Positions 21,689 through 33,989 of a DNA stretch of 64,000 nt are shown here, in pieces; the first letter of the stretch is position 1, and each line of letters opens with the position of its first letter. The position numbers and the translations under genes are program-made. The stretch is from assembly GCA_020081605.1 (NCBI GenBank), contig JAHREC010000062.1, positions 1,054,001-1,118,000 on the forward strand, in the 5' to 3' direction. Source of the stretch: Albifimbria verrucaria. Taxonomy: Eukaryota > Ascomycota > Sordariomycetes > Hypocreales > Stachybotryaceae. The notes below the pieces were generated by a model. It was not told where the DNA came from, did not search any database, and saw only the letters and a list, made by a program, of their open reading frames with translations.

Positions 21689-22684
21689 ATGGGTAGCCTC
21701 ACACCATCCGACCACATCCTTATCACTGGTGGTGCCGGCTTCATCGGCCAAGAGCTCGCCGTCGCCCTTCTCCGGCACCCCAGCTCGCCGTCATCACTAC
21801 GACTCACCCTCACAGACGTCATCACCCCTGCCGTACCAGCCAGCATCGCTCAGCATGCCGACCGCATCACCAGCATTAAGGCCGACCTTACAGACCCCAG
21901 CACTGTCGCTTCACTGTTCAAGGACCGTTTTTCTGCTGTGTATCTCCTGCACGGGCTCATGTCCGGCGGCGCTGAGGCCAATCTCGAGCTTGGATGGCGT
22001 GTAAACCTCGATTCTCATCGCAATGCGATTGACTACCTGCGCGTACACCACCCCGGCACCGTGACTATCTTCCCTTCGAGTTTGGCTGTTTACGGACCCA
22101 GCAAACAGGGCGATGTCACTAACGAGCTGACTACGCCACTGCCACAATCGAGTTATGGCGCTCAGAAGCTTATGATCGAGATTTACCTCAATGACATGTC
22201 GCGCCGAGGTCTGCTTGACGGTCGCATTGTTCGTCTGCCTACCATCATCGTCCGCCCCGGCGCCCCTTCTGCCGCAGCAAGCTCCTTCGCCAGCGGCATC
22301 GTCCGCGAACCTCTCAAGGGCGAGGAGAGCATCCTTCCCGTCTCTCGCAGCCTTGAGATGTGGGTATGCAGCCCGGACACCGTCGTCGCAAACCTGATCC
22401 TCGCCAAGGACGTGCCCGCGGAGAAGTTCGGCGGCAGCCGCGTCGTCAACCTACCCGGTATCACAGTCACGGTGCAAGACATCCTCGATGCGCTGGAGGC
22501 TGTTGGTGGCGCCAAGGCTGTGGCACTAGTCAAGGAGCAGCGAGATCCCAAGATCGAGGCTATTGTGGGGACTTGGCCTGCACGCTTCGACACCAGCAGG
22601 GCCCAAGCGCTGGGCATGCAGCCGGACTTTGAACTTGCGGAGAACGCAAGGAGGTTTGCAGCACAGCAGGGTGTTTCTAAGTAA
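21689..22684 (+). CDS. D-erythronate dehydrogenase-like extended SDR (DenD family)
   Basis: Intact, intronless gene encoding 331 residues. It is an extended SDR with the NAD-binding motif ILITGGAGFIGQELA at residues about 10-24, HGLMSGGAEANLE, SSLAVYGPS and the catalytic YGAQK. A substrate-domain stretch follows, beginning LPTIIVRPGAPSAAASSF. This pattern is that of DenD-type dehydrogenases, which oxidise D-erythronate to 3-oxo-tetronate for the DUF1537 kinase. The kinase is the immediate upstream gene on the same strand, so the two probably act in sequence. It is one of few genes here with no homopolymer break. Codon usage is GC-rich at third positions relative to the NLR genes nearby. UDP-sugar epimerase is the main alternative family. 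Confidence 0.87.
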   Translation: MGSLTPSDHILITGGAGFIGQELAVALLRHPSSPSSLRLTLTDVITPAVPASIAQHADRITSIKADLTDPSTVASLFKDRFSAVYLLHGLMSGGAEANLELGWRVNLDSHRNAIDYLRVHHPGTVTIFPSSLAVYGPSKQGDVTNELTTPLPQSSYGAQKLMIEIYLNDMSRRGLLDGRIVRLPTIIVRPGAPSAAASSFASGIVREPLKGEESILPVSRSLEMWVCSPDTVVANLILAKDVPAEKFGGSRVVNLPGITVTVQDILDALEAVGGAKAVALVKEQRDPKIEAIVGTWPARFDTSRAQALGMQPDFELAENARRFAAQQGVSK

Positions 22685-23130
22685 TATAGGATTGACTGAG
22701 TGAAAGATTGGTAGGGACTAGTACATTATATATCACGAATTGATCTTTAGCGATTGTCATTTTTCGATTCGTACTTGATTGTGATACGTTTATGCCTTCA
22801 TTGGTCCTATAAACCGCATCAAACACTTTCTGGACACATATTCACATAAGGCAACTGAAGTCTCCATATTCATCCTTAATTAGGTATTTTATTATGCTGA
22901 ACTATATCAAAAGGTATTTGCGGGTATCTCCATCGCAATAACATGTCCGCTCATCTTCAGACGAGACTCATCCCAAGTTCTAAAATTGATATAATAATCC
23001 CAATCGGGAATGTAACAAAATATGTCCTTTTTCCAACGCGGAGGGGGTATATTCTTAATTAAACATAAAGGCCGTTCGTAAGTCGTAAGTAATGCAGTGT
23101 TTGATGCTATAAGCAAAAAAAGCATGAGCT
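22685..23130. other. Convergent 3' region, no gene seen
   Basis: About 450 AT-rich bases between the convergent dehydrogenase and arrestin genes, expected to hold both 3' UTRs. Nothing else is recognised. Confidence 0.4.
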
Positions 23131-24610
23131 TCACCTCTCTCTGGACTGTGCCCTGCTGCTGCTATTGCTGCTGCTGGCACTGCGGCTGGCGTCCAGTGGT
23201 AGTAGGCTGCTCCTTCGACTCGCGTCCAGAGCCTCGAGATCGGAGTACTCGATGGGGCACTCCTCGCCTGGGTAATCAGGCGGGCTAGAGGGACGTCCTG
23301 GTAGACGGGAGGGCTCTCGTTGTCCCAGCTGACGCCCAGTCCGGGGTAATCGGTCATGTTGACCGCGTAATGCATGCGCAGGATGCGGCCTGTGCCGGTC
23401 TGCGTTGCCATATCAGGCTTGCCCACAGGCGCATACTCCTTCGAGACGATCATCTCGACAACAAGCGAATGGGTAACCTCGGTGCCGTCCTGGGACTTGG
23501 TGTCGCAGGCAAGCTTGACCTCGCGGCCATTGGGTCGCACTTGGTCAACAAAGTAGTCGAATTCGAAATCGACCGTGCCGTCGACACCGGTGTAGTCCGA
23601 CTTCCATCCTGTGTGAATGTGCTTCTCTCCCAGAACGCGGATCTCGCTTCGTGGGAGACCCTTCTTAGAGGTGTCCTCGGGAGATGCGGGGTGTGGAGCG
23701 TGGGCCTTGCATGCGGGGGCAATGGTCTTAATGGTCTCCTCCAGGCGCCAGGTTAGCTTCTTCAGCTTCCACATGTCCACGGTCTTGACACGTTCGTTGT
23801 GGGTGATGAGCCCATCGAGCTTGAGAGTGACTTTGTTGACGCCATTGGGACGGATGACGGCAGAGTAATGGGCGCTGGCCTTGATGTTGGTGGGAGGGAA
23901 AACACGGATCGAGTGGTGGGGAAGTCGGGCTCCGGAACGGATCGCTTCACGTGGAATGTGCGCATGTACTTGACTGGCACGACGGAGCCACTGGCGGGGT
24001 TCTTGACGACAGAGGCCTCGGCCTTGAACTCATAAGCAAGAGATAGAACTGGCGTGTCCATGGTCGCGGGGAGGTGGCCTGGAAGCAGGACTGAGAAGGG
24101 GAACTGGTGGATTCCTCGGCGCAGGACTGTGGGGTGAGCAAGGAGCTGCCAGCTCTTGATCTCGGTGTACTGGTTCTGGCATTCTGAGCAGTGGTTGTGG
24201 AACGGGCGCTTCTGGGTAATATGGATGTTCAGCGCGGCAGTGAAGGCGTCAATCTCAACGACCTCGTCCTTTACGTTAAGGATCATCTGTCCGGACACCA
24301 GGGCGCCGGTCGATTCCTGGGGAGTTCCATGGAAAACGATGGGTGGGCTCTCGACGCTGCAGTCGATGGCCACGGAGGAAGTCGACAAAGGTGAGTGACG
24401 GCCAGTGTGGCCGTGGTGGTCCTTATGGGACTTGGCGAATGGTAGGGAAATACGGTGATGCTTCTTCAGAGCATCGGCCAGGTCAGGCAGCTTGACGGCA
24501 ATAGAGTGGTCCTCGCCATCAGAGGCATAGGGGCTCGAATGGCGGGAGGCCTTCTTGGTGTGCACGTTACCAGAGGCCTGGCGGAGAAAAGTAGGGACTC
24601 GGTGAGGCAT
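23131..24610 (-). CDS. Alpha-arrestin, LDB19/ART1-type trafficking adaptor
   Basis: Intronless alpha-arrestin of about 490 residues. These proteins recruit the Rsp5/NEDD4 ubiquitin ligase to plasma-membrane transporters and trigger their endocytosis. The N-terminal part has VESPPIVFHGTPQESTGAL, SGQMILNV and HQFPFSVLLPGHLPATM, characteristic of the LDB19 arrestin-N domain. The second half has MWKLKKLTWRLEE, GRILRMHYAVN, GLGVSWDNESPPVYQDVP and a serine-rich tail. Two one-base losses at G-runs on the plus strand (23896-23898 and 23290-23292) break the frame; restoring them gives a continuous protein ending at 23131. The second break falls just after a PPVY motif, a likely WW-domain contact. Start at 24610 gives a His/Lys-rich N-terminus. 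Confidence 0.83.
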
Positions 24611-27600
24611 AGTGGCGGTTTGTATAAGAGAACGGCCTGGAGTAAATGGTCGGTCCCGTGGGTGATGAAATAGTTGGAGGTCTCGACGACGCTCCTCGGA
24701 AGTGTGTAAGTCGATCTAAGAAAACCCCTGTCTTAAGGCGTCTGGGGTTACTGGGCAGATCCTGTTCTCCCCTCCTCCTTCGCTTCGAGGCCTTGGGAAA
24801 AGACCAAAACAAGGGTCAGGCGAGCGGAGCAAATGGCAAAAGAGCGGCGTTGCCAAGCAGAAGAGTGTTGCGAGCGCGGCTACCGCATGTCCCTCCGCTT
24901 GATGCAAGGGAGGTAATGTAGGTGGACGGTGTGCGCGGGGCAGCGAGCACCAAGAGTTGAGAAAATCCGGGGTGACTGCGTTAGTGGCTTGCTGCAGGGA
25001 AAAGGCGAGCGCTGCAGAGTGTCGTAGTCGTTAGGACCGATGTCGCCGGTGATCACGTCAGGTGGCTTGTCTTGACTTGTCCTCCCTGGTCTGCTGTGCG
25101 GCCTTGGGAGCTGCTTTGAGGCACACGGGACGGTGTCTTCTGCGGTGAATGTGCGAAGAGGCGGCGGGTAGTGGTTTGAGATATTCTGCGTAGAATATCA
25201 GAAAAGACGATTTTGTTTCTGGTAAGCTGTGTTAAGCCTGCTGTAAGTGAAGCTGGGCAGTGACTTGAGGCTGTGTGGTTTAGTCGCGTGTTCCAGGTAG
25301 AGCAACGACAGAACTAAGAGATGTATCTTTCTTGCCAAGTAGCAGAGATGAGACGGTGATCTTCACGAGAAGCAATACAAAAATCTGAAGAAAGGCGAGA
25401 AGGCGTCACGAGTCGTTCATATACAGATCTTTTCTCTCAAAACCGGCGCCGCCTGCCGACACACCCCTTAGGCCAGCATGAAAACTATGTGTCATAGTCG
25501 CCAGGGCCCGGGGAATAAGTGGCCCAGGCTGGCGCTGTAGAGAAAAAACAGAAGGGCGAGGAGAATTGTGGCACGCGCTGGATTCGGGGGCGTGCGGGTG
25601 GAGACAGGCTTCGCCCTGGACCGTCGCACACACGGTCCGGCGACGGGTGTTTTAGTGGCATCAGAGGGGGTGTGCGATTATGGACCATGCCTTGTTGCGT
25701 ATGGGTTGTGTGATGTTCTGCACCGTGGGTTGGTGTGGATCGAAGGATGCAGGTTCTTGAGGTCAATGCTGGGATCGTGACAAAAAGCACGACAGTCATG
25801 GCCATGGCCATCCAGGTGCTGACAAGACGCCGTGCCAGAACTAGGAGAATTACTTCATTTAATAGTCGAGCTGTCCATAAGGGTAATTAATTGCTACTGC
25901 GAGAAATCTTGAATTGCCCATGAACAACAGGATCGAAGCTGGGACAGCGGCAGCCGGATCTGAGCATCGTCGGCTTATACCCGGCCTCTAGATGCACGTC
26001 CCGATCTGGCGCGAATCGATACGGACTGTCCGTTTCCACTGTGACAGGTACCTGAGGACATGACGCCGGCGTGCACTAAACCATTCGACCTGAGGTATTC
26101 CCAGACCTAAAACCTCAGCCGCGAGGTTGTTCGGCCCCAGGCCACGTTCCCCTCGAGCGGTGTGTGTCAGTCTGGCGAGATGGGGAAGCAAAGGGCTGGG
26201 GAACAGCTGCCATCCTCCACCGCGTGGGCAAGCATGTCGTGGATCCGATTCGATCTTCCCGTCGAGAGCAAAAAGTGTTTGCTGGTGCTTTCGGTCAGAG
26301 TTGCCTGGGGGCTTGTCCAGGGGCCCCACTTGGGCTCCTCCGTCCCCGAGCAGAGCCTGCCGTCATGCCCGTGCCAGGGCCGGGAATGGCGACGGCAGAG
26401 GCAAAGGTAAAAATAGGGGACGCGGTGCTTGATGTCGGCAGAAGCAGAGTGATCGGCGTGGAAGGTTTATGGAAGAAGCATGCCAATTGCTTTAGATCAA
26501 CGTCCTTACGCTTAAGCCTTTGGTTTTTTTTCTGTTGAGTTGAAGCCATCACCAACCCACCAAGCTCTCGTCCCCAACTAACAGCAATAAGCATATGACT
26601 ACTACAATAATGACTACAGGCCTACATTTCTTCCTTGCCAAGGCTGGATATAAAGCGACGGCTCTCGACGGCTGGAAATGGGGCCTCGCTCCAGCCCTTT
26701 TGCAATGGATCTTAAACGACTTACAGGGCTGGGTTGGTTCCATGACCTCGTGCAAGTCAAAGAAAAAAATAGCCAAAAAAATCCACTCTTTTTTTTCGTC
26801 ACTTAAACTCGAGGTCACCTGGCCCAGCAGCTGTGGGTCCCCTGTAGCCTGGGCACAGACAGCGCTGGGAAAAGTTTTTTCAGTGGCCACTGACGAGGCA
26901 CGCCCTTCCGTCATTGGACGGCGTGCTTTGCGCATTGCCGCCTTGGGAAAGAAATTTTCCTTGGATTTCCCTTCCTGAAATTTCCCAGGCTAAGGCCATT
27001 TCATTGCTCGTACCATGCCCGAGCCCAAGCCCATGCCATGCCCTGCCATACCATGCACACACACGTATAGGGACAGCCAGAGGTGTGTGTGTGTGTGCGT
27101 GTGTGTGCCAGGTCCAGTCTCACCGCGCCTGTTGGTTGCATCCGTCCCGTAAGCTGCGAGAACCTGCTAGACACTGCCGTACTCGCTTCTCGGCCGTCCA
27201 GCGGCTTCTCGGCGATTGTTCGTCATTGACCAGACAGACATGACAGACCCTGGACCTGCTTCCGCACGTTGGCCCTGCTCAGTTGCTCTGCTGACCCTGA
27301 CATCAGCCCCAAGGCGGCTGCGGCTCCGTACGAGCCCTTCAATTGACATTTGTGACTGTGCCGCCAGTCAGGCCTTCCGTACGCCCTCCGGTGACGGACC
27401 CATCGCCGCCTCGACAACGACTCACGACTTACACCTCACCTCGTAACTCCAGCGTCAACCGCATCCGACATGCCATGATGATTCCCCGTCGTCGTGCCCA
27501 GATTCCCATATGGCTACTCCCCTTTTCTCCCCAATGCCGGTTACTGTGCACACCTGCATCCCACACCGAAGTCACGTCACGTCATGGGCCTCCATTTGCT

Positions 27601-29729
27601 CATCTCCAGACCAGACCGTCCCTCCCCGCATTCTCTGCTCGTTGCATCTCCGCGGCAGAGCCTCTGTCACGCGACCCTCAAATGGCACGGAACTAGTCTT
27701 TGTAGCCTTACTCATTCATCAATCCTATACGACTTGGCGAGCCAGCTGAAAACACGTCCTCTTGCTCGTCTCCCAATTGCGCTTTGTGCAGTGCTGTATG
27801 CATCACCAACAGCCTTTTGCGTCTTTCTCGTCTCAGCGACCGAGCCCACATTTTCTCGCCCACATCTTCACCGAAATAGGTTACGGTCCATTTTTGGCCA
27901 AAGGCTCGGCGGATTCCGCCACGCCCTTTGACGCCCTACGCAAGCGTCCGACAAATTCCAATCAGTTACTGTAAAAAAAAAGAGGAAAAAATTACGCCCA
28001 ATTGTCTTTACCTAGTGGCCTGTTTTCCTTTCCATCAAGCAATAAATCCACAAAAATACGTAAGCATAACTGCTGGAACCGCCGTTGCTCGGCCTTACCT
28101 AAACCACTGCAAACATGGTCCTGACCTGCTGTAATCCACAGCCTCGAGCACGTTTCCTTGGTTAATCCTGTTTCAGCGCATGCATCCTTGCAGCTGACGA
28201 GCACGATGCACCGAAAGCTTCTGGTTCTGCGACGGAATACGTGACGGGCCCTTCCAGCCAAACGCAATCCCGGTACCTGGATGCCAAGGGGCGTGGCCGA
28301 TGTCCAGCGATGCACGGGAACCATGCGAATGGAAAACGTGATTTCGCCCCTTGCATGTCGTGACTGTGGTTCCCTGGCCCACTGAGTCCAGAAAAACTTC
28401 CCTTGTCTTGGAAAAAAAGCTGATGGAACATCTGGGTCTTTGTCGATGGGTCTGCGGCTCCTCGCGGCTATGCGCGGTCTCCTGAGTCAGTCCACGCCCT
28501 GTGTCTTCGTTCACGATGGGACTCGTCCGTGAATCGAATTTCTTGCACCATCATCGTCCGAGATTTCGAATCTTCTCGACCGGGGAGCTAGCAGAAAGCC
28601 CGTCTCCATGCCTTGCTCGTTACATGCCATATCCACATCGTCCACCGCTCAGAGCGCTTCTAAGCGGCGCCCTGGCTCCCCAGCGTCGAGGCCATCGTGT
28701 CCCACCGGCTCGACGCAAGAAGCTTCTCGGGTGCCAAGTCTCCTAGTCCGTGTCGCTCAGGCGGCTCTACCCTTCTCTTGGCGTTTGGCGGCTGCACTTG
28801 CATCCACCGTGAGCCGCTGCCGTCTCGGTCTCCGTGCCGGGCTAAATCGCCGGAGCTGAGGGGACCACCCCGGATTGCGCCCGGCCGGGGCCAAAATGGT
28901 GCACCAATAGCTCCTTATGGTCGAATTGTTCTGGCGACGAATCTCACTAGTTTTCCTTTTGCCAAGTGTACGCTATGATATTTCAATCGTAGGTTATTTG
29001 AACCCAAAGTGAGTGTATCGTCCACCCCCAACCAAAACCAACCTATACGTATATAGGGTATGTACGTTCCTCCGTCCCTAAACAAATAACAATATCTCTT
29101 GACCCATGACAATAAACAAGTAATCCCTGAAAATAACGTTCAATCATGTGCATATTTGCCCTTACTTAGAAGATTTTGTCTAGATCCCTCAACCCATCAA
29201 GATTTCCAAATTCTGCTATCGCGTCAGTCACCCTTACTCCACCACACAAAATAGATATAACGTCTTCGTGTTCTCGAATGTGAACAAATGTTATGTTAAA
29301 TTATTTACTATCCTATCTATAAAACATCTAATGATCTCTACTGAAGTGGATTCTCTGATCTTCTATTTACGCCTGCACCTAGTAAAGCCCGTACTTTGCA
29401 TACGCTCCTTCGCGATATTAGCGTGTTTGCGATGGCCAGAAACACCGGTGTTGCTATCACGATACTCAAGTTCTGCACCGGCATTTTTTTTCTTTTGCGG
29501 CTAATTGCTCAACTACCAAGAAAACTCAAGAGTAGGTTACCGTGTTTCCTCCTCACGGCCACGTTGAGGCAATTATTGCCATTCCGGCTTTGAATCCATA
29601 AATCGAGTTTCGGCTCCAACAAGCCGTCCATGTGAGACTTCTGAACCGTTGTTGGTGATTTTCCATGAAGAGATCAATTTTCCAGTTTAGTTCGCTTCGC
29701 ACTCAAGAACCTACTGATGAGCAAACTCA
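24611..29729. other. 5.1-kb region without a recognisable gene
   Basis: Many frames of 60-150 codons are open on both strands, but they overlap, are Arg/Pro/Ser-rich and show no family motif, as expected from GC-rich non-coding DNA. I find no tRNA, no transposase and no terminal repeats. The left part must contain the arrestin promoter and probably a long 5' UTR. Around 26520-26900 there are several A/T homopolymer runs, and around 27053-27108 a CA/GT dinucleotide tract. A diverged or multi-exon gene cannot be excluded. Confidence 0.45.
27053..27108. repeat. Facing (CA)n and (GT)n dinucleotide tracts
   Basis: A short CACACACAC tract (about 27055-27063) is followed 20 bases later by a GTGTGTGT tract to 27108 with one C interruption. 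The two are complementary and could form a hairpin. Confidence 0.75.
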
Positions 29730-32700
29730 TTAATAGATCCGGGCAGGATGGTCTGGACCCAGCCTTGCCTTTCGGAGACGGACGCAAGTTTCCATCAAAT
29801 CAATCGCTTCGTGAATCCTTCCTGTGGAATGATAGGTCCAGGCTAGATTGCCCATACTTTTCAGCGTATTAGGATGATCTGGTCCAAGCTTCGTCTTGCG
29901 GATCTCCATCACCTGCGTGCCAAGTTTTTCTGCTTCGTCCCATCGACCTTCGTCCCCGTATATTGTTGCAAGATTGGACATTGTCGTTAGTGTAGAAGGA
30001 TGGTCTGCTCCAAGCTTAATTTTGCGGCTCTCTAATACCTGCAGAAGTAGTTTTTCTGCCTCCTTCTCTCGACTTTCATAGCTATATATTACTGCTAGAT
30101 TGGCCATGCTTGTAAGCGTGTCAGGATGATCGGCTCCAAGAATCTTTGTTAAAGCATCTGTTGTCTGAATAGAAAGTTCCTCTGCCTTCTGCAATCGGCC
30201 TTGCTGGCTGTAGGTTTGTGCAAGGTTACCCATGGCTAATACTGTAGCTGGATGATTCGGTCCAAGCCTCGTCTTGCGAGTTTCCATTACCTGGCTAAAA
30301 AGGCTCTCCGCCTCTACCCATCGACCTTTATACCTATAAATTGATGCAAGTTCCATCTTAGCGTTCAGTATATCTTCATCGTCTTCCTCAAAATCTTTCT
30401 TAAGAATATCCAAGACTTGCAGAAAGAGAGTCTCTGCCTCCCCATCGACCCTGCTTTCTATATGTTAATCCAAGATGCATCATGCTTCTTAGTGTATGGT
30501 GGTGATCGGCACCAAGCTTTATTTTGCGAGTTTCAATAAAATGCACTTCGAGCTTCTCTGCATCCTCCCATCGGCCTTGCTTCCTGTACGCTGATGCTAG
30601 ATTTATCATGCTTTTCAGCGTAGAAGGGTCATTTTCGCCGAGTAACTTTTTGCTTATTTGCATCGCCTCTGCGCTGCGCTTTTCCATAGCATTCCAATTT
30701 CCTTCAAAGTCGAGGTATTTTGCTATGGAATTCAGAAGGGATGCTTTTGCCTCCACTTCCTCCGTTGAAATAAAGTCACCAGACTCCAATATAGCTTTTG
30801 CGTGGGATAGGTATGCAGCACACATCGCTCGCGTCTCATATCCACTACGTGGATAAAGATATGAGATGGCTATTAATGCTTCCTTTCTAAAGCGACCAAC
30901 TGTATTGTTGTTAGTCAGCCACTTCCTTGTTACTAGCTGGACTAGCCTATGCATATCGTAACTTCCGTTCTGATCTTCAGTTATAAAGGAAAAGGCTTTG
31001 AGCACTCCTAATGCTTCTGTAAGTACTATATCACTAAATGACTCTTTGTTTCCTTTCTGCGTGATATAGTGTGACAGAACTTCGGCGGGGATATCCTGAC
31101 GATCTAGGATACTCATAAAGGACAGAAGCTCGGTGGCTAGGATATGCTGTTGCCCGATTTTTTGAAAGGACAGAATCCATGTTTGTGCCACGGCCTGCGG
31201 AGCTGAAGAGTCTCGCCCAACAGTCTTAAACTCCTTGCTCAAAAAGTGGATCATTGTCTGATCGCTATCACCTAACAGCTGAAGATACTTCGCCGCTGTT
31301 ATGCATGTCTCTTGAATAAATGATGCAGCCTGAGCAAGAGCCAGTGGGAGGTGTTCTAATCGGGACGATAATAATAACAACTCTGCAGATGTTGTAGTCG
31401 TATCCTCTAGTTTCGTTCGAAGCATTTGCTCTGACTCGTCTTGATTCATACGGGTCACTTGAATGGGTTGCTGACCTTGGGCTAACCTGACACCTAGTTG
31501 CTTATTCCTTGTTGTGGTAATCAGAGACCCGTGTTGGCATTCAGGTAAATAAATTGATAGGTTGCCGACCACGCTTGGCTCGGCCGAACTCGACGAGGCT
31601 ATTGACGGTGCATCGTCGAAAAAGAGCAGGAAGTCATCTGCGTTATCCAGGACCATAAGCCATGGCTCGCAGCCTTTCCTTTCCAGCCAATTTTTACCAG
31701 CAGCAATAAATCAGTCTTAGGATCAGCATGCCCTGGAATCTGATACTCTTCAGCAATAGATAGGTAGGACTGGCGGAAGCGATCGGCATTGCTAGCATGC
31801 ACCCATAAAATGGATATAGCAGAATGTGTTTCTCGCAACCAGTAAATATATGCTAGAATAACTTGTGTTTTCCTGTCTGGCATTAGTCTCACTAAATAGT
31901 ATATAAAACTAGAGCACATACCCAATACCACCTAAGCCAAAGAGCGATACTCTTAGATTAAAGGTTCCATCTGCCTGTTTCGAATGGCCCAGCTTATCTT
32001 TAAGCTGTTGTAAAATGTCTGATCGTCCGATGAAATCCGGGTTGCGAGGATATGGCGAAATAACTATATCCATTCAGCACCTATAAATTTCGTTCCTTGT
32101 TCTGTTTACTTACACTTAGCAGCAGGTCTATCGACGGCCTGGTTGGTGATTGATGGCTCCCAGAATTCTAAAAGACTCTTCGCGCAAGCTGCTGCTGTTG
32201 CAGCCGCATATCGCTGCCACTTTTTAGTCTTGTGACTATCAGCATAGTCGCAAGCACCTTTGATGACGATGCAGGAAACGTTTCCCAAACTCCTGCACTC
32301 TCCATCTCGAAACCGACAATATTTTCCTGTTTCGCAATCTGATCACGCTCTATCCCAAACTTCATCACTGTATCGCCAGAGGCAATCAACCCAATATGAA
32401 ACACGGGATGGGTTTCATGCTGCTCCAACCGGACGCGTGATATGAGCTCACCATCACATCCACATTCTTCACATGTTATCCCATCACTTAAGTGACGGAA
32501 GCTGGCCTCAAATAGCTTATCATACTCAATACCAGGATAATATGCTTTCAGATCGGATTCCTTTTGTAGTTCTGCAAGATTACTGATAATTTTCTTATTC
32601 AGAATCAATCGATTGCGTCTGGTCTCTAATCTTCCTAGCAATGCCCGGATCTTGATATTGGGCTTGCCTAAAGAGTCTAGGAGTGTATTCTTACGCACAA

Positions 32701-33105
32701 AGCGCTCAGGAAGCTGTCGACCAAAGTCATACTGAACAATGCCGCTGCTAATAATAACATCCCCGAGTATAATTTCTGTATCCGAGCCTGATATAAAAGG
32801 CACAGCGCCACAAATACCTACGACAAGAGCTAACTTGATATTAGGGTAACTGGCCTGACAATGCGCCGCAACGACGGCAGCATTTGCTTTCCCATGCCGG
32901 GCATATGGGAAAGAACGACATTGTGACGGCCGATGAAGCCGGTGGTATAAGCATTAGGATCGCCAGGCACCTTGCCGAAGGAGTACTCATCGTCCCAGTA
33001 CTGGTCAAAAAGCGCCTCGACCGCGTCCGCCTCTATTGTAAGAGCACAGATAATGGCAACCTCGAATCCGAGCCGTGAGGCAGGACGTGTAGGTCCCATC
33101 GCCAT
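29730..33105 (-). CDS. NLR-like receptor: nucleoside phosphorylase - NB-ARC - TPR
   Basis: A STAND-family protein of about 1,085 residues. The N-terminus is a phosphorylase domain ([66 protein letters not shown]). An NB-ARC ATPase follows, with [14 protein letters not shown], the P-loop [17 protein letters not shown] (Walker B) and [11 protein letters not shown] (RNBS-B), then about eight 42-residue TPRs of the kinesin-light-chain type ([16 protein letters not shown]). Introns are 32113-32064 and 31921-31873; the second splits the P-loop Gly codon. One-base losses fall at about 32888-32890, 32275, 31691-31695 and 30440-30443. In fungi such receptors act in heterokaryon incompatibility or microbe sensing. 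A HET gene starts 885 bp away in the opposite direction. Start chosen at 33105 (MAMGPTRP). Confidence 0.86.
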
Positions 33106-33989
33106 GAGGTTCGAGCTATGTATGATTATGAGTCGACCAACCCTCACGGCTAGAGTCCAGCATTCGTCTTGTCACGAGGGACAACATAGCTTGGCAGAGG
33201 AAAACTCGGGCTATCAGTGAGGGGCAGGATTGCTTGATTGAGTGGATATTCACGTGGTCATACAGCACAGTACCCCAGTCAGCTGTTACGCAGGAGATTT
33301 TACACAATGAGTAACGCTCACACTGTGAAGGCTAAGCTGTTCAGGGTACTAATATGTGCTCGAGGATATGCTGAAGGGCTTACTCTGTCCATGTCAACCA
33401 CAACTGGCCTTTATCATTCTTTCATGGGCCAAAACCATCGACTTTGGGCGGATTAGGACAGGATTTTGCATCCTTAGGTATGCGCATCTATCACCACTAC
33501 AACTAGGACCCGAAACCGAAGATAATATTGTGCAGACCTATTGTAATTGTTGTCGGCTTTCTGCCGTAGAGCAATCGATAACTTGTTTAAACTATCTGGC
33601 ATCTGTGCAATCAATGCCTTATTGTAGCATTGACCAACAAGAGTATAGAAGAATTCAGTCATGCAGCACAGTTATACAATGTCCTGCTTTGTGCTCAAAC
33701 TGTACAGTATTAGTGCTCATAATTCTCAGAATAAACACTGTAGCATCCCTCTTTGACCAAGAAATACGGGGCGGCCTCGCGCTTCGAAAGAGCCTCTATG
33801 CAACTTATCGAACTCATTCTCGCAGCAACACATATGGTAACATCTTGGGATTCTGTTTTGCATAAGCAGGCTTTGAATCTCATAAGCTACCAGGACCCTA
33901 CGTCTTCAGATTTTTGGTGCCATGCATTCATTGTGTTCCCTCCGACTATCCTAGTAGCTCAACTCAGCTGCACACTGGATTACCTGAGC
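33106..33989. promoter_or_regulatory. Divergent promoter region between NLR and HET genes
   Basis: 885 bp between the opposite-facing starts of the phosphorylase-NB-ARC-TPR gene and the HET gene. Open frames in it lack any domain signature. A shared bidirectional promoter is an inference from layout only. Confidence 0.4.

Noticed and set aside
24611..29729. Numerous 60-150 codon open frames on both strands
   Set aside because: They overlap one another, are dominated by Arg, Pro and Ser as expected from GC-rich non-coding DNA, and contain no recognisable motif or consistent splice structure.
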